Below are positions 44,277 to 53,244 of a stretch of DNA of 64,000 nt, in pieces; within the stretch, counting starts at the first letter, position 1; each line of letters starts with the position of its first letter. A program made the position numbers and the translations under genes. The notes beneath the pieces were generated by a model that was not told the origin of the DNA, ran no database searches, and saw only the letters and a program-made list of their open reading frames with translations. The stretch comes from Bordetella parapertussis. GTDB taxonomy: Bacteria > Pseudomonadota > Gammaproteobacteria > Burkholderiales > Burkholderiaceae_B. The DNA lies in the NCBI GenBank assembly GCA_945903445.1, contig CAMDNZ010000009.1:18322-82321 (forward strand), written 5' to 3'.

Positions 44277-45758
44277 ATGGCCCTTACCCATCTCACCACG
44301 GCAGCCGGTGCTCCCGTTGCCGACAACAACCACAGCTTGACCGCAGGCCCTCGCGGGCCCGCACTGCTGCAAGACTTCTGGTTGATCGAAAAGCTGGCCC
44401 ATTTCGCGCGTGAACGCATCCCTGAGCGCGTCGTTCATGCCAAAGGATCTGGTGCATTCGGCACGTTTACCGTCACACATGACATCTCGGCCTACAGTCG
44501 CGCCAAGCTATTTTCGGAAGTGGGTAAACAGACTCCGGTGTTCCTGCGATTCTCGACCGTCGCGGGCGAACGTGGCGCCGCCGATGCCGAGCGCGACGTT
44601 CGCGGCTTTGCCGTCAAGTTCTATACCGAAGAAGGCAATTGGGATCTGGTGGGTAATAACACGCCTGTTTTCTTTGTACGCGACCCCCTGAAGTTTCCCG
44701 ACTTCATCCACACCCAAAAGCGCGATCCGCAAACCAACCTGAGAAGCGCCACCGCGGCCTGGGATTTCTGGTCGCTGCACCCCGAGTCGTTGCATCAGGT
44801 GACTATTCTGATGAGCGATCGTGGCGTGCCTGCCAACTACCGCCAGCAACACGGCTTCGGCTCGCATACCTACAGCTTCGTGAATGCCGATGGCGAACGA
44901 TTCTGGGTGAAGTTCCATTTCCGTTCTCAGCAAGGCATCGAGAATCTGACCGACGCCCAAGCTGCATCGGTCGTAGCCGATGACCGGGAAAGCGCTCAAC
45001 GCGACTTGTTCAATCACATCGCCAACGAACAATTTCCGAGTTGGACCTTAGCCGTGCAGATCATGCCTGCGACCGATGCCGAAACCTACCGCATCAACCC
45101 GTTCGATCTGACCAAGGTTTGGCCGCATGGCGACTATCCGCTGATCGAAGTGGGTGTGCTCGAATTGAACCGCAATCCGGACAACTACTTCGGCGACGTC
45201 GAACAAGCCGCACTGACCCCGGCCAACGTCGTGCCGGGTATCGATTTCTCGCCGGACAAAATGCTGCAAGCGCGGATTTTTTCGTATGGCGATGCCCAGC
45301 GCTATCGTCTGGGTGTGAACCATCACCATATTCCCGTGAATCAGGCGCGATGTCCGGTGCATAGTTTCCATCGCGACGGCGCTGCCCGTGCCGATGGAAA
45401 CGCCGGTAGCACGATCAACTACGAACCCAATCGCGAAGGTCAGTGGAAAGAAACACCGACAGCCGGCGAACCGCCATTGCCTTTGGATGGCCAGGCGGCT
45501 GCACGTTGGAATCACCGGATCGATGAAGATTATTACTCGCAGCCCGGTGCGTTGTTCCGGCTGATGACCTCGGACGCGCAGCAACGCCTGTTCGAAAACA
45601 TTGGCCGTCATATGACCGGTGTGCCTGAAGCGATTCAGCGCCGCCAGTTGGATCACTTCCACCGTGCCGATCCGGCCTATGCCAAGGGTGTCGCAAAGGC
45701 ATTGGGCTTGACCTACGACGGTGTGACGAAAACTGCCAATCTGGCATTGGCGGGCTGA
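44277..45758 (+). CDS. katA: Monofunctional heme catalase
   Basis: 493 residues, small-subunit (clade 3) length. Active-site His54 (RVVHAKGSGAFG) and Asn127 (LVGNNTPVFFVRD) are present, RFSTVAGERGAADAERDVRG is the family signature, and the heme-ligand Tyr lies in ARIFSYGDAQRYRLG. It dismutates hydrogen peroxide in the cytoplasm. It lies 108 bases behind the flavoprotein oxidase, whose reaction can produce peroxide. The AT-rich gap may hold its own promoter; I see no convincing OxyR site. Confidence 0.97.
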   Translation: MALTHLTTAAGAPVADNNHSLTAGPRGPALLQDFWLIEKLAHFARERIPERVVHAKGSGAFGTFTVTHDISAYSRAKLFSEVGKQTPVFLRFSTVAGERGAADAERDVRGFAVKFYTEEGNWDLVGNNTPVFFVRDPLKFPDFIHTQKRDPQTNLRSATAAWDFWSLHPESLHQVTILMSDRGVPANYRQQHGFGSHTYSFVNADGERFWVKFHFRSQQGIENLTDAQAASVVADDRESAQRDLFNHIANEQFPSWTLAVQIMPATDAETYRINPFDLTKVWPHGDYPLIEVGVLELNRNPDNYFGDVEQAALTPANVVPGIDFSPDKMLQARIFSYGDAQRYRLGVNHHHIPVNQARCPVHSFHRDGAARADGNAGSTINYEPNREGQWKETPTAGEPPLPLDGQAAARWNHRIDEDYYSQPGALFRLMTSDAQQRLFENIGRHMTGVPEAIQRRQLDHFHRADPAYAKGVAKALGLTYDGVTKTANLALAG

Positions 45759-45863
45759 CGCGGCAATGTGGCGCGTCCTGTTTTCGTGAAGGACGTGCCA
45801 CGGTGGATCGAAGCGTTCGACCGAGCCGGTATAGTTCCAGCTTGTGCAGCCTCATCTCTCATC

Positions 45864-47231
45864 ATGGCTATTCCTCATCAGATTCCGGTCGTCGCTATCG
45901 CAACCGCCCCCGGTCGGGGCGGAATCGGCGTCGTGCGAGTGTCCGGTCCGGCATTGCAAGCGCTCGTGTATGCACTGTTCGGGCGAACCTTGACGCCGCG
46001 ACATGCCCATTTATTGCCTTTCAGCGCAGCCGACGGCACGGTGATCGACGAAGGGCTGGCGCTGTTTTTTCCAGCACCTCATTCATATACGGGTGAAGAC
46101 GTTCTGGAATTGCAGGGACATGGTGGGCCCGCAGTACTCAAGCGGGTCTTGCAACGCTGCCTGGAAGCCGGTTCGGCGCTTGGCATCCGCCTGGCTGCGC
46201 CTGGCGAATTCACTCAACGTGCGTTCTTGAACGATCGCCTGGATCTGGCACAGGCCGAAGCGGTTGCCGATCTGATCGATGCTTCTTCTGAAGCTGCCGC
46301 GAAAGGCGCGATGGCGTCCTTGTCGGGTGTGTTCTCGCAACGGGTGGCTACGCTGTCCGAACGGATCGTGCATTTGCGCATGCTGGTGGAAGCCACGCTG
46401 GATTTCCCCGAAGAGGAAATCGATTTCCTCGAGAAGTATCAGGCTCGACCTGCCTTGATCGCCATACGAACCGAATTGGACGAGTTGGTCGCGACTTCTC
46501 GGCAAGGGCAACTGCTAAGAGAAGGTCTGCATGTGGTGCTGGTTGGCGTACCCAATGTGGGTAAATCCAGTTTGCTCAACGCGCTGGCGGGTGAAGACGT
46601 GGCCATCGTGACACCGATCGCCGGGACCACACGCGATAGGGTGATTCAGAATATTCACATTGAAGGCGTGCCACTGCATATCGTCGACACGGCAGGCTTG
46701 CGCGATACCGACGATGAAGTCGAACGATTGGGCATCGAACGAACCTGGAAAGAGATCGAACGAGCCGATTTGATCGTGCATCTGCAAGATGCGACGACAC
46801 CGGACCTGCCGGTCGATCCTTCGATACTGGCGCGACTGCCTGCGCGCACGCCACTGCTACGGGTGTTCAACAAGATCGATTTGTTGGGTGCGACCGAGAC
46901 GACCGATTCAGCGGGTTCGACGGTGCTGCATATTTCTGCCAAACACGGCGTCGGATTGGATGCGCTGCGACGCGAGATATTGCAGATTGCAGGTTGGAAT
47001 CCAGGCATCGAGTCGCCCTGGCTGGCGCGCGAACGACATCTGGCGGCCTTGTTCGAGGCCCGCGATCATCTGGAACTTGCACAGGGCCATGCGGCACACG
47101 ATGATCGGGTGCTGGATCTGTTCGCCGAAGAATTGCGATTGGCGCATCTGAGCCTGACTCGGATCACGGGTGAGTTCAGCAGCGACGATTTGTTGGGCGA
47201 GATTTTTTCTAGCTTCTGCATCGGGAAGTGA
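45864..47231 (+). CDS. mnmE: tRNA modification GTPase MnmE
   Basis: 455 residues. N-terminal folate-binding domain (about 1-120), helical domain split around a GTPase with G1 VGVPNVGKSSLLNAL, G3 DTAGLRDT and G4 FNKIDLL, and the C-terminal FCIGK whose Cys is conserved. With MnmG it installs the cmnm5 group on wobble U34. The ATG at 45864 begins MAIPHQIPVVAIATAPGRGG as in homologues. It is separated from yidC by the amine-oxidase/catalase block. Confidence 0.97.
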   Translation: MAIPHQIPVVAIATAPGRGGIGVVRVSGPALQALVYALFGRTLTPRHAHLLPFSAADGTVIDEGLALFFPAPHSYTGEDVLELQGHGGPAVLKRVLQRCLEAGSALGIRLAAPGEFTQRAFLNDRLDLAQAEAVADLIDASSEAAAKGAMASLSGVFSQRVATLSERIVHLRMLVEATLDFPEEEIDFLEKYQARPALIAIRTELDELVATSRQGQLLREGLHVVLVGVPNVGKSSLLNALAGEDVAIVTPIAGTTRDRVIQNIHIEGVPLHIVDTAGLRDTDDEVERLGIERTWKEIERADLIVHLQDATTPDLPVDPSILARLPARTPLLRVFNKIDLLGATETTDSAGSTVLHISAKHGVGLDALRREILQIAGWNPGIESPWLARERHLAALFEARDHLELAQGHAAHDDRVLDLFAEELRLAHLSLTRITGEFSSDDLLGEIFSSFCIGK

Positions 47232-47305
47232 GAAGCTTATGGATTCCCACCAAAAGCTACCTAAATCACTGCCGAACGCTTGATCGAAGTCAATGGGACA
47301 AGTAG

Positions 47306-47566
47306 AGGGCTGACTATATCCGCACTCGGGCACAAGACCACGAGTTCTATGCCAAGCTATTGACCGACTACCTAGAGAAGTTTGACCGAGCTAATCGTGC
47401 GGAGATTAACCAGTTGCTCATGGACAAATTAAGCGATGCGCTGGATGGCAAACAGAAATACAACAAAATTGGCAGCCTATTAACCAGGCTGCGTCGACAT
47501 GGGGTGATCGTAAACACAGGATCAGACACTGCTCCTTGCTGGCGACTGACAAAGAGAATTTCTTAG
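47306..47566 (+). pseudogene. Remnant of an AlbA_2/Schlafen-type ATPase gene
   Basis: An open frame of 86 codons begins just after a TAG at 47303 and has no good start (TTG at 47360). It reads DYIRTRAQDHEFYAKLLTDY, then RAEINQLLMDKLSDALDG and SLLTRLRRHGVIVNTGSD. This strongly resembles the C-terminal winged helix of divergent AAA/AlbA_2-domain putative helicase/DNA-binding proteins. The rest of that gene is missing, so this is probably a decayed fragment left by an insertion or deletion after mnmE. Homology is judged by eye. Confidence 0.55.
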
Positions 47567-47625
47567 ATATCTTAGAGAACCAAAAAGAGATATTCAAAAA
47601 ATCCATAACAATCAACAACTTAACT

Positions 47626-47664
47626 CTCTCTGCAACGTGCCGAAAGCAGGGCCTTTGCAGAGAG
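47626..47664. repeat. 10-bp inverted repeat
   Basis: CTCTCTGCAA (47626-47635) and TTGCAGAGAG (47655-47664), a perfect dyad with a 19-nt loop, between the remnant gene and the terminator of the dehydrogenase gene. There is no T-run, so it is not a classical terminator. It may be a scar or recombination-related site near the remnant. Confidence 0.45.
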
Positions 47665-47705
47665 AAATAAAATTAGGCATCAGTGATGCCGTACCCTGGC
47701 AACAA

Positions 47706-47735
47706 AAAAAGCCGCGACCCAAGTCGCGGCTTTTT
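47706..47735. terminator. Bidirectional terminator
   Basis: AAAAAGCCGCGAC (47706-47718), loop CCAA, GTCGCGGCTTTTT (47723-47735): a 13-bp stem with A- and T-runs. It serves the dehydrogenase gene on the minus strand and isolates it from mnmE and the remnant. Confidence 0.9.
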
Positions 47736-47757
47736 CATCCACCCGTACCAAGCAAAC

Positions 47758-50223
47758 TTACTTCTTGGCCGGCAGGGTCCAGGCAATCACGCTGTCGCCG
47801 TGCTGGGTCATCATGCGGTCGTGACCGCCGATAGCCGCCACGATGTACTGACGACCGTCGATCTCATAACTCAGGGGCGTGCCTTGCGGACCGGCAGGAA
47901 CACGCACTTCCCACAACAACTTGCCTGTCTCGGTATCGTAACCCCGCAAGAAATTATCCAGCGTCGCGCCGATAAACGTCACACCACCTGCCGTTACCAG
48001 CGAACCGCTGTTATTTGGCGTGCCCATTTCCAGTTTCACGTACGACGGAATACCCAGCGGACCTTGGTCGTAACCCGTGCCCAACGGACGCTTCCAGATC
48101 ACCTCCTGCGTACGCAGATCGACACCCGAAATGTAGCCCCAAGGCGGTGCCACGCAAGGCGTTTCCAGCGGTGACATCCACGGCTCCTTACGCGCACCGA
48201 AGGCCAAACCCTCTTGAGCCATATAGCCCTTGGTCTTGCTGGTGCCATTGAACACCGACACCACGCCCAGCTCGTCCATCTTCTCGCGCGGATAGACATG
48301 CTCGGTGTAAGGCAGGCGGTTGCTGTTCATCACCATGATGCCGCGCTGAACGTCGACCGCCACACCACCCCAGTTGATACCACCGTGGTTGCCGGCGAAG
48401 CTCAACGAACCTTGCAGGCTGGGCGGCGTGAACATGCCTTCATAACGCAGCTTCTTGAACTGGATACGGCAAATCAACTGATCGAATGGCGTAATGCCCC
48501 AGGCATCACGCTCGACGATCTCTTCGTAGTCTTTACTCGGCGCGCCTACGGTATTGGGCATACCCGGCGAAACCGGTTGAGTCTTGGCCGTCCAATCACC
48601 ATGATCGGTACCTTGCGGCACGTCGATGTACTGAACCGGCATGATCGGCTCGCCCGTCGCGCGATCCAACACGAACACCTGACCCGACTTCGTCGCCTGA
48701 ATCACAGCCGGACGCGTACCACCGCCCGGCACAGGAAAGTCAACCAGGTTAGGCTGAGGACCCAAGTCGTAATCCCACAGATCGTGGTTTACCGTGCGGA
48801 AATGCCAACGCTCTTTGCCCGTCGCCGCATCCACAGCCACCAGGCTCGCGGTGTACTTTTCTTCCTGTTCGGTACGCTGCTTACCGTAGAAGTCACCCGA
48901 TGCGTTACCCGTGGGCAAATACACCAAGCCCAATTCATCTTCGGCGGCCATTAACGTCCACACGTTTGGCGTGCTGCGGGTATACACCTCGCCAGCGGGC
49001 GGCACGGTCGTGGTCTCGGGGCGGCCCAAGTCCCAGGCCCAGCGCAGTTCACCGGTCACTGCATCGAATGCTCGCACCACGCCCGACGGTGCATCGCGTT
49101 CCTGACCGTCACGCACTTGACCGGTCGGCTGAATGACGACACCGCGCATCACCATCGGAGGCGAGGTCGGACCCACGAAACCAGGTTTCGTGTTGCCGGT
49201 ATCGGCGTTTAAATCGACGTAGCCTTTATTACCGAAATCTTGACAGAGTTCACCCGTCTTCGCGTCCAAGGCACCCAGACGACCATCGACCATCGGCCAG
49301 AAAATACGCGTCGCGCATACACCCGTCGCTTGAGGCACTGCGTAATACGAGACGCCACGACAAGTGGTCGCAGCCACACCACCCATGGCCGTAGGATTGG
49401 TCTTGGGCTCGAAGCGCCATTTTTCTTTGCCCGTGGCCGCATCGACAGCAATCACTTTCTGCGTTGGCGTACACACGTACAGACTATCGTCGACCTTCAA
49501 GGGCGTGTTTTGGAAGGCATAGCCCAGCTTCGTACCTTCGGGCTTCATGTCGCCCGTATGATATTCCCAGGCAATTTCCAGATCTTTTACGTTCTCCGGG
49601 GTGATCTGCGCCGATGGCGTATAGTGGTTCGACAAGTTCGAACCTGCATACGATGTCCAGTTACTGGCATCGTGATTGGCTGCGACGTTACCATCGGGCG
49701 ACTTCACTGTGCCACGGCTAAACGCTTCGGTCGGACGTTTGGCCGCAAGTTCAGGTGACGCCAACTCGACGAACGGCGACGACAATAAGGGCACCAGAAT
49801 CGTCAACACCATGATCACAGGCAAAACAGCCGTGATAATGAAGAAGCCGCGTTTGGACACACCGAGATAACGCGAGCGAACGACCGGCCAAAACGCAGCG
49901 AAAATTAGTCCAACGACAGCCAACCAGGCCAGACGCGGAATGTAGGCCCAGCCGTTATTGCCCGACTCCCAGATCGCCCAGATCCAGGTCGCCAACGACG
50001 CCAAACCGAATAACCACAAGCCCGAACGGCGCTTGGTCAATAACAGCCCCCCTGCAACGATCAGCGCAATGCCCATCGCCAGGTAATAAATAGAGCCGCC
50101 GACGGCTACCAATTGGCCGCCTTGATACGACAGCGCCACGCCCAACAGGACGATCACGACGCAGAAGAGCGCGAAAAGTACGCTCCCCACGGACCGTCTA
50201 GCGGCCGGTTTGCTAGCAGACAT
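47758..50223 (-). CDS. Membrane-bound PQQ dehydrogenase (glucose/quinate/shikimate family)
   Basis: 821 residues. Five transmembrane helices fill about 10-145, then a periplasmic eight-bladed PQQ propeller begins near NWTSYAGSNLSNHYTPSAQI. Propeller W-motif repeats include GLVYLPTGNASGDFYG and GGVTFIGATLDNFLRGYD. It oxidises a sugar or quinate in the periplasm and passes electrons to ubiquinone. Glucose and quinate/shikimate enzymes cannot be told apart by eye. GGAG lies 8 nt before the ATG at 50223. No PQQ-synthesis genes are nearby. Confidence 0.92.
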   Translation of the reverse strand: MSASKPAARRSVGSVLFALFCVVIVLLGVALSYQGGQLVAVGGSIYYLAMGIALIVAGGLLLTKRRSGLWLFGLASLATWIWAIWESGNNGWAYIPRLAWLAVVGLIFAAFWPVVRSRYLGVSKRGFFIITAVLPVIMVLTILVPLLSSPFVELASPELAAKRPTEAFSRGTVKSPDGNVAANHDASNWTSYAGSNLSNHYTPSAQITPENVKDLEIAWEYHTGDMKPEGTKLGYAFQNTPLKVDDSLYVCTPTQKVIAVDAATGKEKWRFEPKTNPTAMGGVAATTCRGVSYYAVPQATGVCATRIFWPMVDGRLGALDAKTGELCQDFGNKGYVDLNADTGNTKPGFVGPTSPPMVMRGVVIQPTGQVRDGQERDAPSGVVRAFDAVTGELRWAWDLGRPETTTVPPAGEVYTRSTPNVWTLMAAEDELGLVYLPTGNASGDFYGKQRTEQEEKYTASLVAVDAATGKERWHFRTVNHDLWDYDLGPQPNLVDFPVPGGGTRPAVIQATKSGQVFVLDRATGEPIMPVQYIDVPQGTDHGDWTAKTQPVSPGMPNTVGAPSKDYEEIVERDAWGITPFDQLICRIQFKKLRYEGMFTPPSLQGSLSFAGNHGGINWGGVAVDVQRGIMVMNSNRLPYTEHVYPREKMDELGVVSVFNGTSKTKGYMAQEGLAFGARKEPWMSPLETPCVAPPWGYISGVDLRTQEVIWKRPLGTGYDQGPLGIPSYVKLEMGTPNNSGSLVTAGGVTFIGATLDNFLRGYDTETGKLLWEVRVPAGPQGTPLSYEIDGRQYIVAAIGGHDRMMTQHGDSVIAWTLPAKK

Positions 50224-50426
50224 GAAACTTCTCCAGGAATATCGACAATTCGACCGGCAATAACACCAGTCGGCCAGAAGTCTACCCCCAACGAGCTTAC
50301 AAATAGTCGTAGACCCTAATATTGGTTTGGAAACTGAGGGAAAATTTCCGCATCTACTATTGAGCAATCATTATGAAGCCAAAACATTCGAAAGGGGCAT
50401 CGTCCCTCTCGAGCGGCCAGCATACG

Positions 50427-51128
50427 TCATGCCGCGGTATCAACCAGCACCATTTCGGTATCTTCTATCGCCACGACATCGATAAATACCTCGTCCCGAA
50501 TAGCGCCCCCATCGCGAGCCATCAGACGCACACCATTGACCTCGACAATTCCGGTCGCTGGCACAAGATATCCCAGGCGCTCGGCACCCAGCTCGTAGCG
50601 AACCTTCTGACCTGCTTTAAGCGTCGCGCCCAACACCCGGGCATCAGATTGAATCGGCAACGCATCGCTATCGCCTGCCATGCCGCTGGCTAGTGCGACG
50701 AAACTACCCGAACGCTCGCCTTTCGGAAAAGGCTTGGCACCCCAGCTTGGGGGAGAGCCCGGTCGGTTCGTTTGAATCCAGATCTGAAACAACCGAGTCG
50801 TTTCGCTTTCGAGGTTGTATTCAGAATGGCGCACGCCCGTTCCCGCGCTCATGACTTGAACATCGCCCGCGCCGGTTCGTCCTCGATTGCCCAAGCTGTC
50901 GGTGTGCGTAATCGCACCTTCCCGTACGTACGTGATGATTTCCATATCGCGATGCGGATGCGGAGGAAAACCCGTTTGCGGTGCGATTGCATCGTCGTTC
51001 CAGACTCGAAGCGCGCCCCATCCCATACGCTCGGAATCGTGATAATTCGAAAACGAGAAGTGGTGTTTGGCATCCAGCCAGCCATGGCTGGCACCGCCCA
51101 ATGAATCAAAACTACGACGGTCGATCAT
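50427..51128 (-). CDS. Pirin-like bicupin (YhhW/quercetinase type)
   Basis: 233 residues, two cupin domains. The N-terminal metal site is intact: His57 and His59 (HPHRDME), His101 and Glu103 (GVRHSE), the same positions as in E. coli YhhW, a quercetin 2,3-dioxygenase in vitro. The C-terminal cupin lacks a metal site. Cytosolic. It diverges from a LysR regulator over 98 bases, a common arrangement of regulator and target. The physiological substrate is unknown. Confidence 0.9.
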   Translation of the reverse strand: MIDRRSFDSLGGASHGWLDAKHHFSFSNYHDSERMGWGALRVWNDDAIAPQTGFPPHPHRDMEIITYVREGAITHTDSLGNRGRTGAGDVQVMSAGTGVRHSEYNLESETTRLFQIWIQTNRPGSPPSWGAKPFPKGERSGSFVALASGMAGDSDALPIQSDARVLGATLKAGQKVRYELGAERLGYLVPATGIVEVNGVRLMARDGGAIRDEVFIDVVAIEDTEMVLVDTAA

Positions 51129-51226
51129 GATGCTGCTCCTAAGTTGTTCGTCGATGAAGACACGATACGGCGCGCTGATTCATAATGGAATAGAAACGCT
51201 GGAAACTCATTCATTCCAAATTCGAT

Positions 51227-52144
51227 ATGAAAAATCTTCCTGACCTGGAGGCGTGGGCGATTTTCTCGACAGTGGTCGAGGAAGGATCGTTCGCCAAAGC
51301 CGCACTCGCGCTTGGGATTTCTCAAGCTACCGTTTCTAAGGCCATTACCCGGCTCGAAACCCGGTTGCAAACCACGCTGTTCCATCGCACCTCACGCCGG
51401 GTCACGCTGACCGAAAGCGGCCGATTGGCCTTGCCACGTGCTGACAGACTGCGCCAGGAAGGCGAAGCGGTCGAAGCGGAGATCACCGAACAAGCCGCCA
51501 CGCCGCGCGGCCTCGTCCGAATGGCAGTGCCAATGTCTTTCGGGTTGGGTCACGTCGCGCCCTTGCTCCCCGAGTTCATGGCCCGCTACCCCGACATCAC
51601 GCTGGAACTGCATTTCAGCGACGGCATTACCGACCTGGTCGAACAGGGTATGGATTTGGCCTTGCGCATTGCCGCACTCACAGACTCCAGCATGCGGGCG
51701 CGCCGTATCTGCACTGTCAACATTCTTCTCGTCGCCGCTCCCGAATATTTCGCCAATCGAGAGCGTCCTCGGCATCCGGCCAATCTCGATCGACACACTG
51801 GCCTTCTATATACGCGTTCCCAAGCCGGTTCTGCCTGGCACTTTCAACACCCCGATCATGGCGAGTACGCCATCGCCATGTCGGGATCACTGCGCGTGGA
51901 CAACGCTGACGCGCTCATGCCGGTACTTCTGGCGGGTGGCGGTCTGGCCATGCAGCCCGAATTCATCGTCTGGCGAGAATTGCGCAATGGCTCGTTGGAG
52001 AACGTGTTGCCACAGTGGCAAGTTCCTCCCATCAGCCTGAACGTCGTTTTACCTCCCGGACGCCGTCGCCCTGCCCGGGTCAATGCATTGGCGAACTTTT
52101 TGGCGGAGCGTCTGGCCAGGGCGCCATGGGCTTTTGGGGTGTGA
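51227..52144 (+). CDS. LysR-type transcriptional regulator
   Basis: 305 residues. N-terminal winged HTH (LEAWAIFSTVVEEGSFAKAA then LGISQATVSKAITRLETRL) and a C-terminal periplasmic-binding-like effector domain from about residue 90. It belongs by look to the CrgA/aaeR-like subgroup. Likely target is the divergent pirin gene; the shared 98-base region is AT-rich, but a clear T-N11-A box is not certain. Effector unknown. Confidence 0.93.
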   Translation: MKNLPDLEAWAIFSTVVEEGSFAKAALALGISQATVSKAITRLETRLQTTLFHRTSRRVTLTESGRLALPRADRLRQEGEAVEAEITEQAATPRGLVRMAVPMSFGLGHVAPLLPEFMARYPDITLELHFSDGITDLVEQGMDLALRIAALTDSSMRARRICTVNILLVAAPEYFANRERPRHPANLDRHTGLLYTRSQAGSAWHFQHPDHGEYAIAMSGSLRVDNADALMPVLLAGGGLAMQPEFIVWRELRNGSLENVLPQWQVPPISLNVVLPPGRRRPARVNALANFLAERLARAPWAFGV

Positions 52145-52299
52145 AAAGCCTGTGTGTGAACTGTGCATGAAATAGGGACAACTAGCCTCGTCGAACTCAT
52201 CCGCGAAAGTTCTACCCAAAGAACGCGGGATCGGTGCCCAGCTTCATGCACATCGAAATCTGCCGCAAGCCGTTGATTCAACATCAGAAGATAAGTTGT

Positions 52300-52350
52300 C
52301 CCAGTTATCCACAGGCCTTATCCATTACTAATCTCTATATATATAAAAGA
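52300..52350 (+). repeat. Origin-like module, left copy
   Basis: Begins CCCAGTTATCCACAG (52300-52314), then CTTATCCATTAC (52317-52328) and an AT-rich tract with TATATATATAAAA. Shares a 15-base and a 12-base identical block with the right copy at 53006, in the same orientation. Confidence 0.8.
52305..52313 (+). promoter_or_regulatory. DnaA box
   Basis: TTATCCACA, perfect consensus, in the left origin-like module. A second, box-like TTATCCATT follows at 52318-52326. Confidence 0.85.
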
Positions 52351-52829
52351 AAGAAGAACTACTTAACTTCTTGTCTCGCGCACGCCTTTCAAGCAAAGCC
52401 TGTCCAAGGGTAACGAGTTCAAACACGCTGACTCGGACACTTAGCATGCCGAATGTCTTTGCTCTTCGCTCAGCTTCGTCACCGTATGCAGGTCGCTCAA
52501 TTCTTGCCGGATAGCGTTTTCAAGGCCAAATCACGCTTAGTTGTTCAATGTTTGAGCAGCGGAGAGCTGCAGCTTCCCATGAGTTCGCATTAAAAGTGAT
52601 TTTGGAAGCGTTTAAGGCATTTTTCCGTGCTGGACACACCCTCCCCTGAGTGTTTGCTTAAAACGCGGCCAGCGATTCGGTTGATAGGGTTTGCAGCGGT
52701 ATTCCTAACGAAAGGCGTCAGCACTGTCAGCGTGTGGCACGCAAAGATGCGAGGTCCATGCGTCGTGGAGCAGCATCGGGCCACGACCCCTCGCAAAGCT
52801 GGCGATTACGCTCGGTCGAATGTCAAACC

Positions 52830-52838
52830 TGTGGATAA
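52830..52838 (-). promoter_or_regulatory. DnaA box (reverse orientation)
   Basis: TGTGGATAA, the reverse complement of the perfect box, between the two modules and opposite to them in direction. Confidence 0.8.
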
Positions 52839-53005
52839 GCTCTATGGCGCACCTATGTTGATGGCCCGTGGATGAATGTCGAACAACCCGTCTTTTTAAG
52901 GTGTTCGAAAAACTTGTTCAACATTGAGCAAGTCCTCAAACATGACTGCTGCACAGGCAAAAAATACTCTCAAGCCTATGATTTTTATCAGAATTTGAAA
53001 ACTTA

Positions 53006-53056
53006 CCCAGTTATCCACAGTGCTTATCCATTACCACCATAGATATATATAAAAAG
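53006..53056 (+). repeat. Origin-like module, right copy
   Basis: CCCAGTTATCCACAG (53006-53020), CTTATCCATTAC (53023-53034), then GATATATATAAAAAG. Same order and spacing as the left copy; the eight bases between box-like site and AT tract differ. Confidence 0.8.
53011..53019 (+). promoter_or_regulatory. DnaA box
   Basis: TTATCCACA, perfect consensus, in the right origin-like module, followed by TTATCCATT at 53024-53032. Confidence 0.85.
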
Positions 53057-53244
53057 AACTAACAAAACATAGTCTCCCAGCAACGCGCCTCAAAAAAACC
53101 AGCTAATCTAGGAACGAGTAGCTGGATCTTTCGGTTCCATTTCGTCCCCTCACGCCGTAGCAATGCTTAACTCCAGTGGCAGATCGGAACGCACAAGCGA
53201 AAAAAAGGCGCCCTCCCAGGCGCCTTCCAGAACAATATCGTGCG

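Larger units (their letters stand above)
52145..53244. other. Gene-free candidate replication origin (duplicated module)
   Basis: 1.1 kb without a convincing gene. It has three perfect DnaA boxes (52305-52313, 52830-52838 on the minus strand, 53011-53019), two TTATCCATT box-like sites (52318 and 53024), and two AT-rich tracts (around 52336-52347 and 53042-53055). Left and right copies of the box/box-like/AT module are about 706 bp apart. Two related imperfect palindromes with TTGTTCAA (52541-52558 and 52914-52930) lie between. The 82- and 68-codon frames here have no ribosome site. The layout fits a DnaA-dependent origin with unwinding elements. Confidence 0.6.

Noticed and set aside
52590..52875. 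Two overlapping ORFs (82 and 68 codons) inside the origin-like region
   Set aside because: No ribosome sites, opposite strands over the same bases, and no recognisable protein features.
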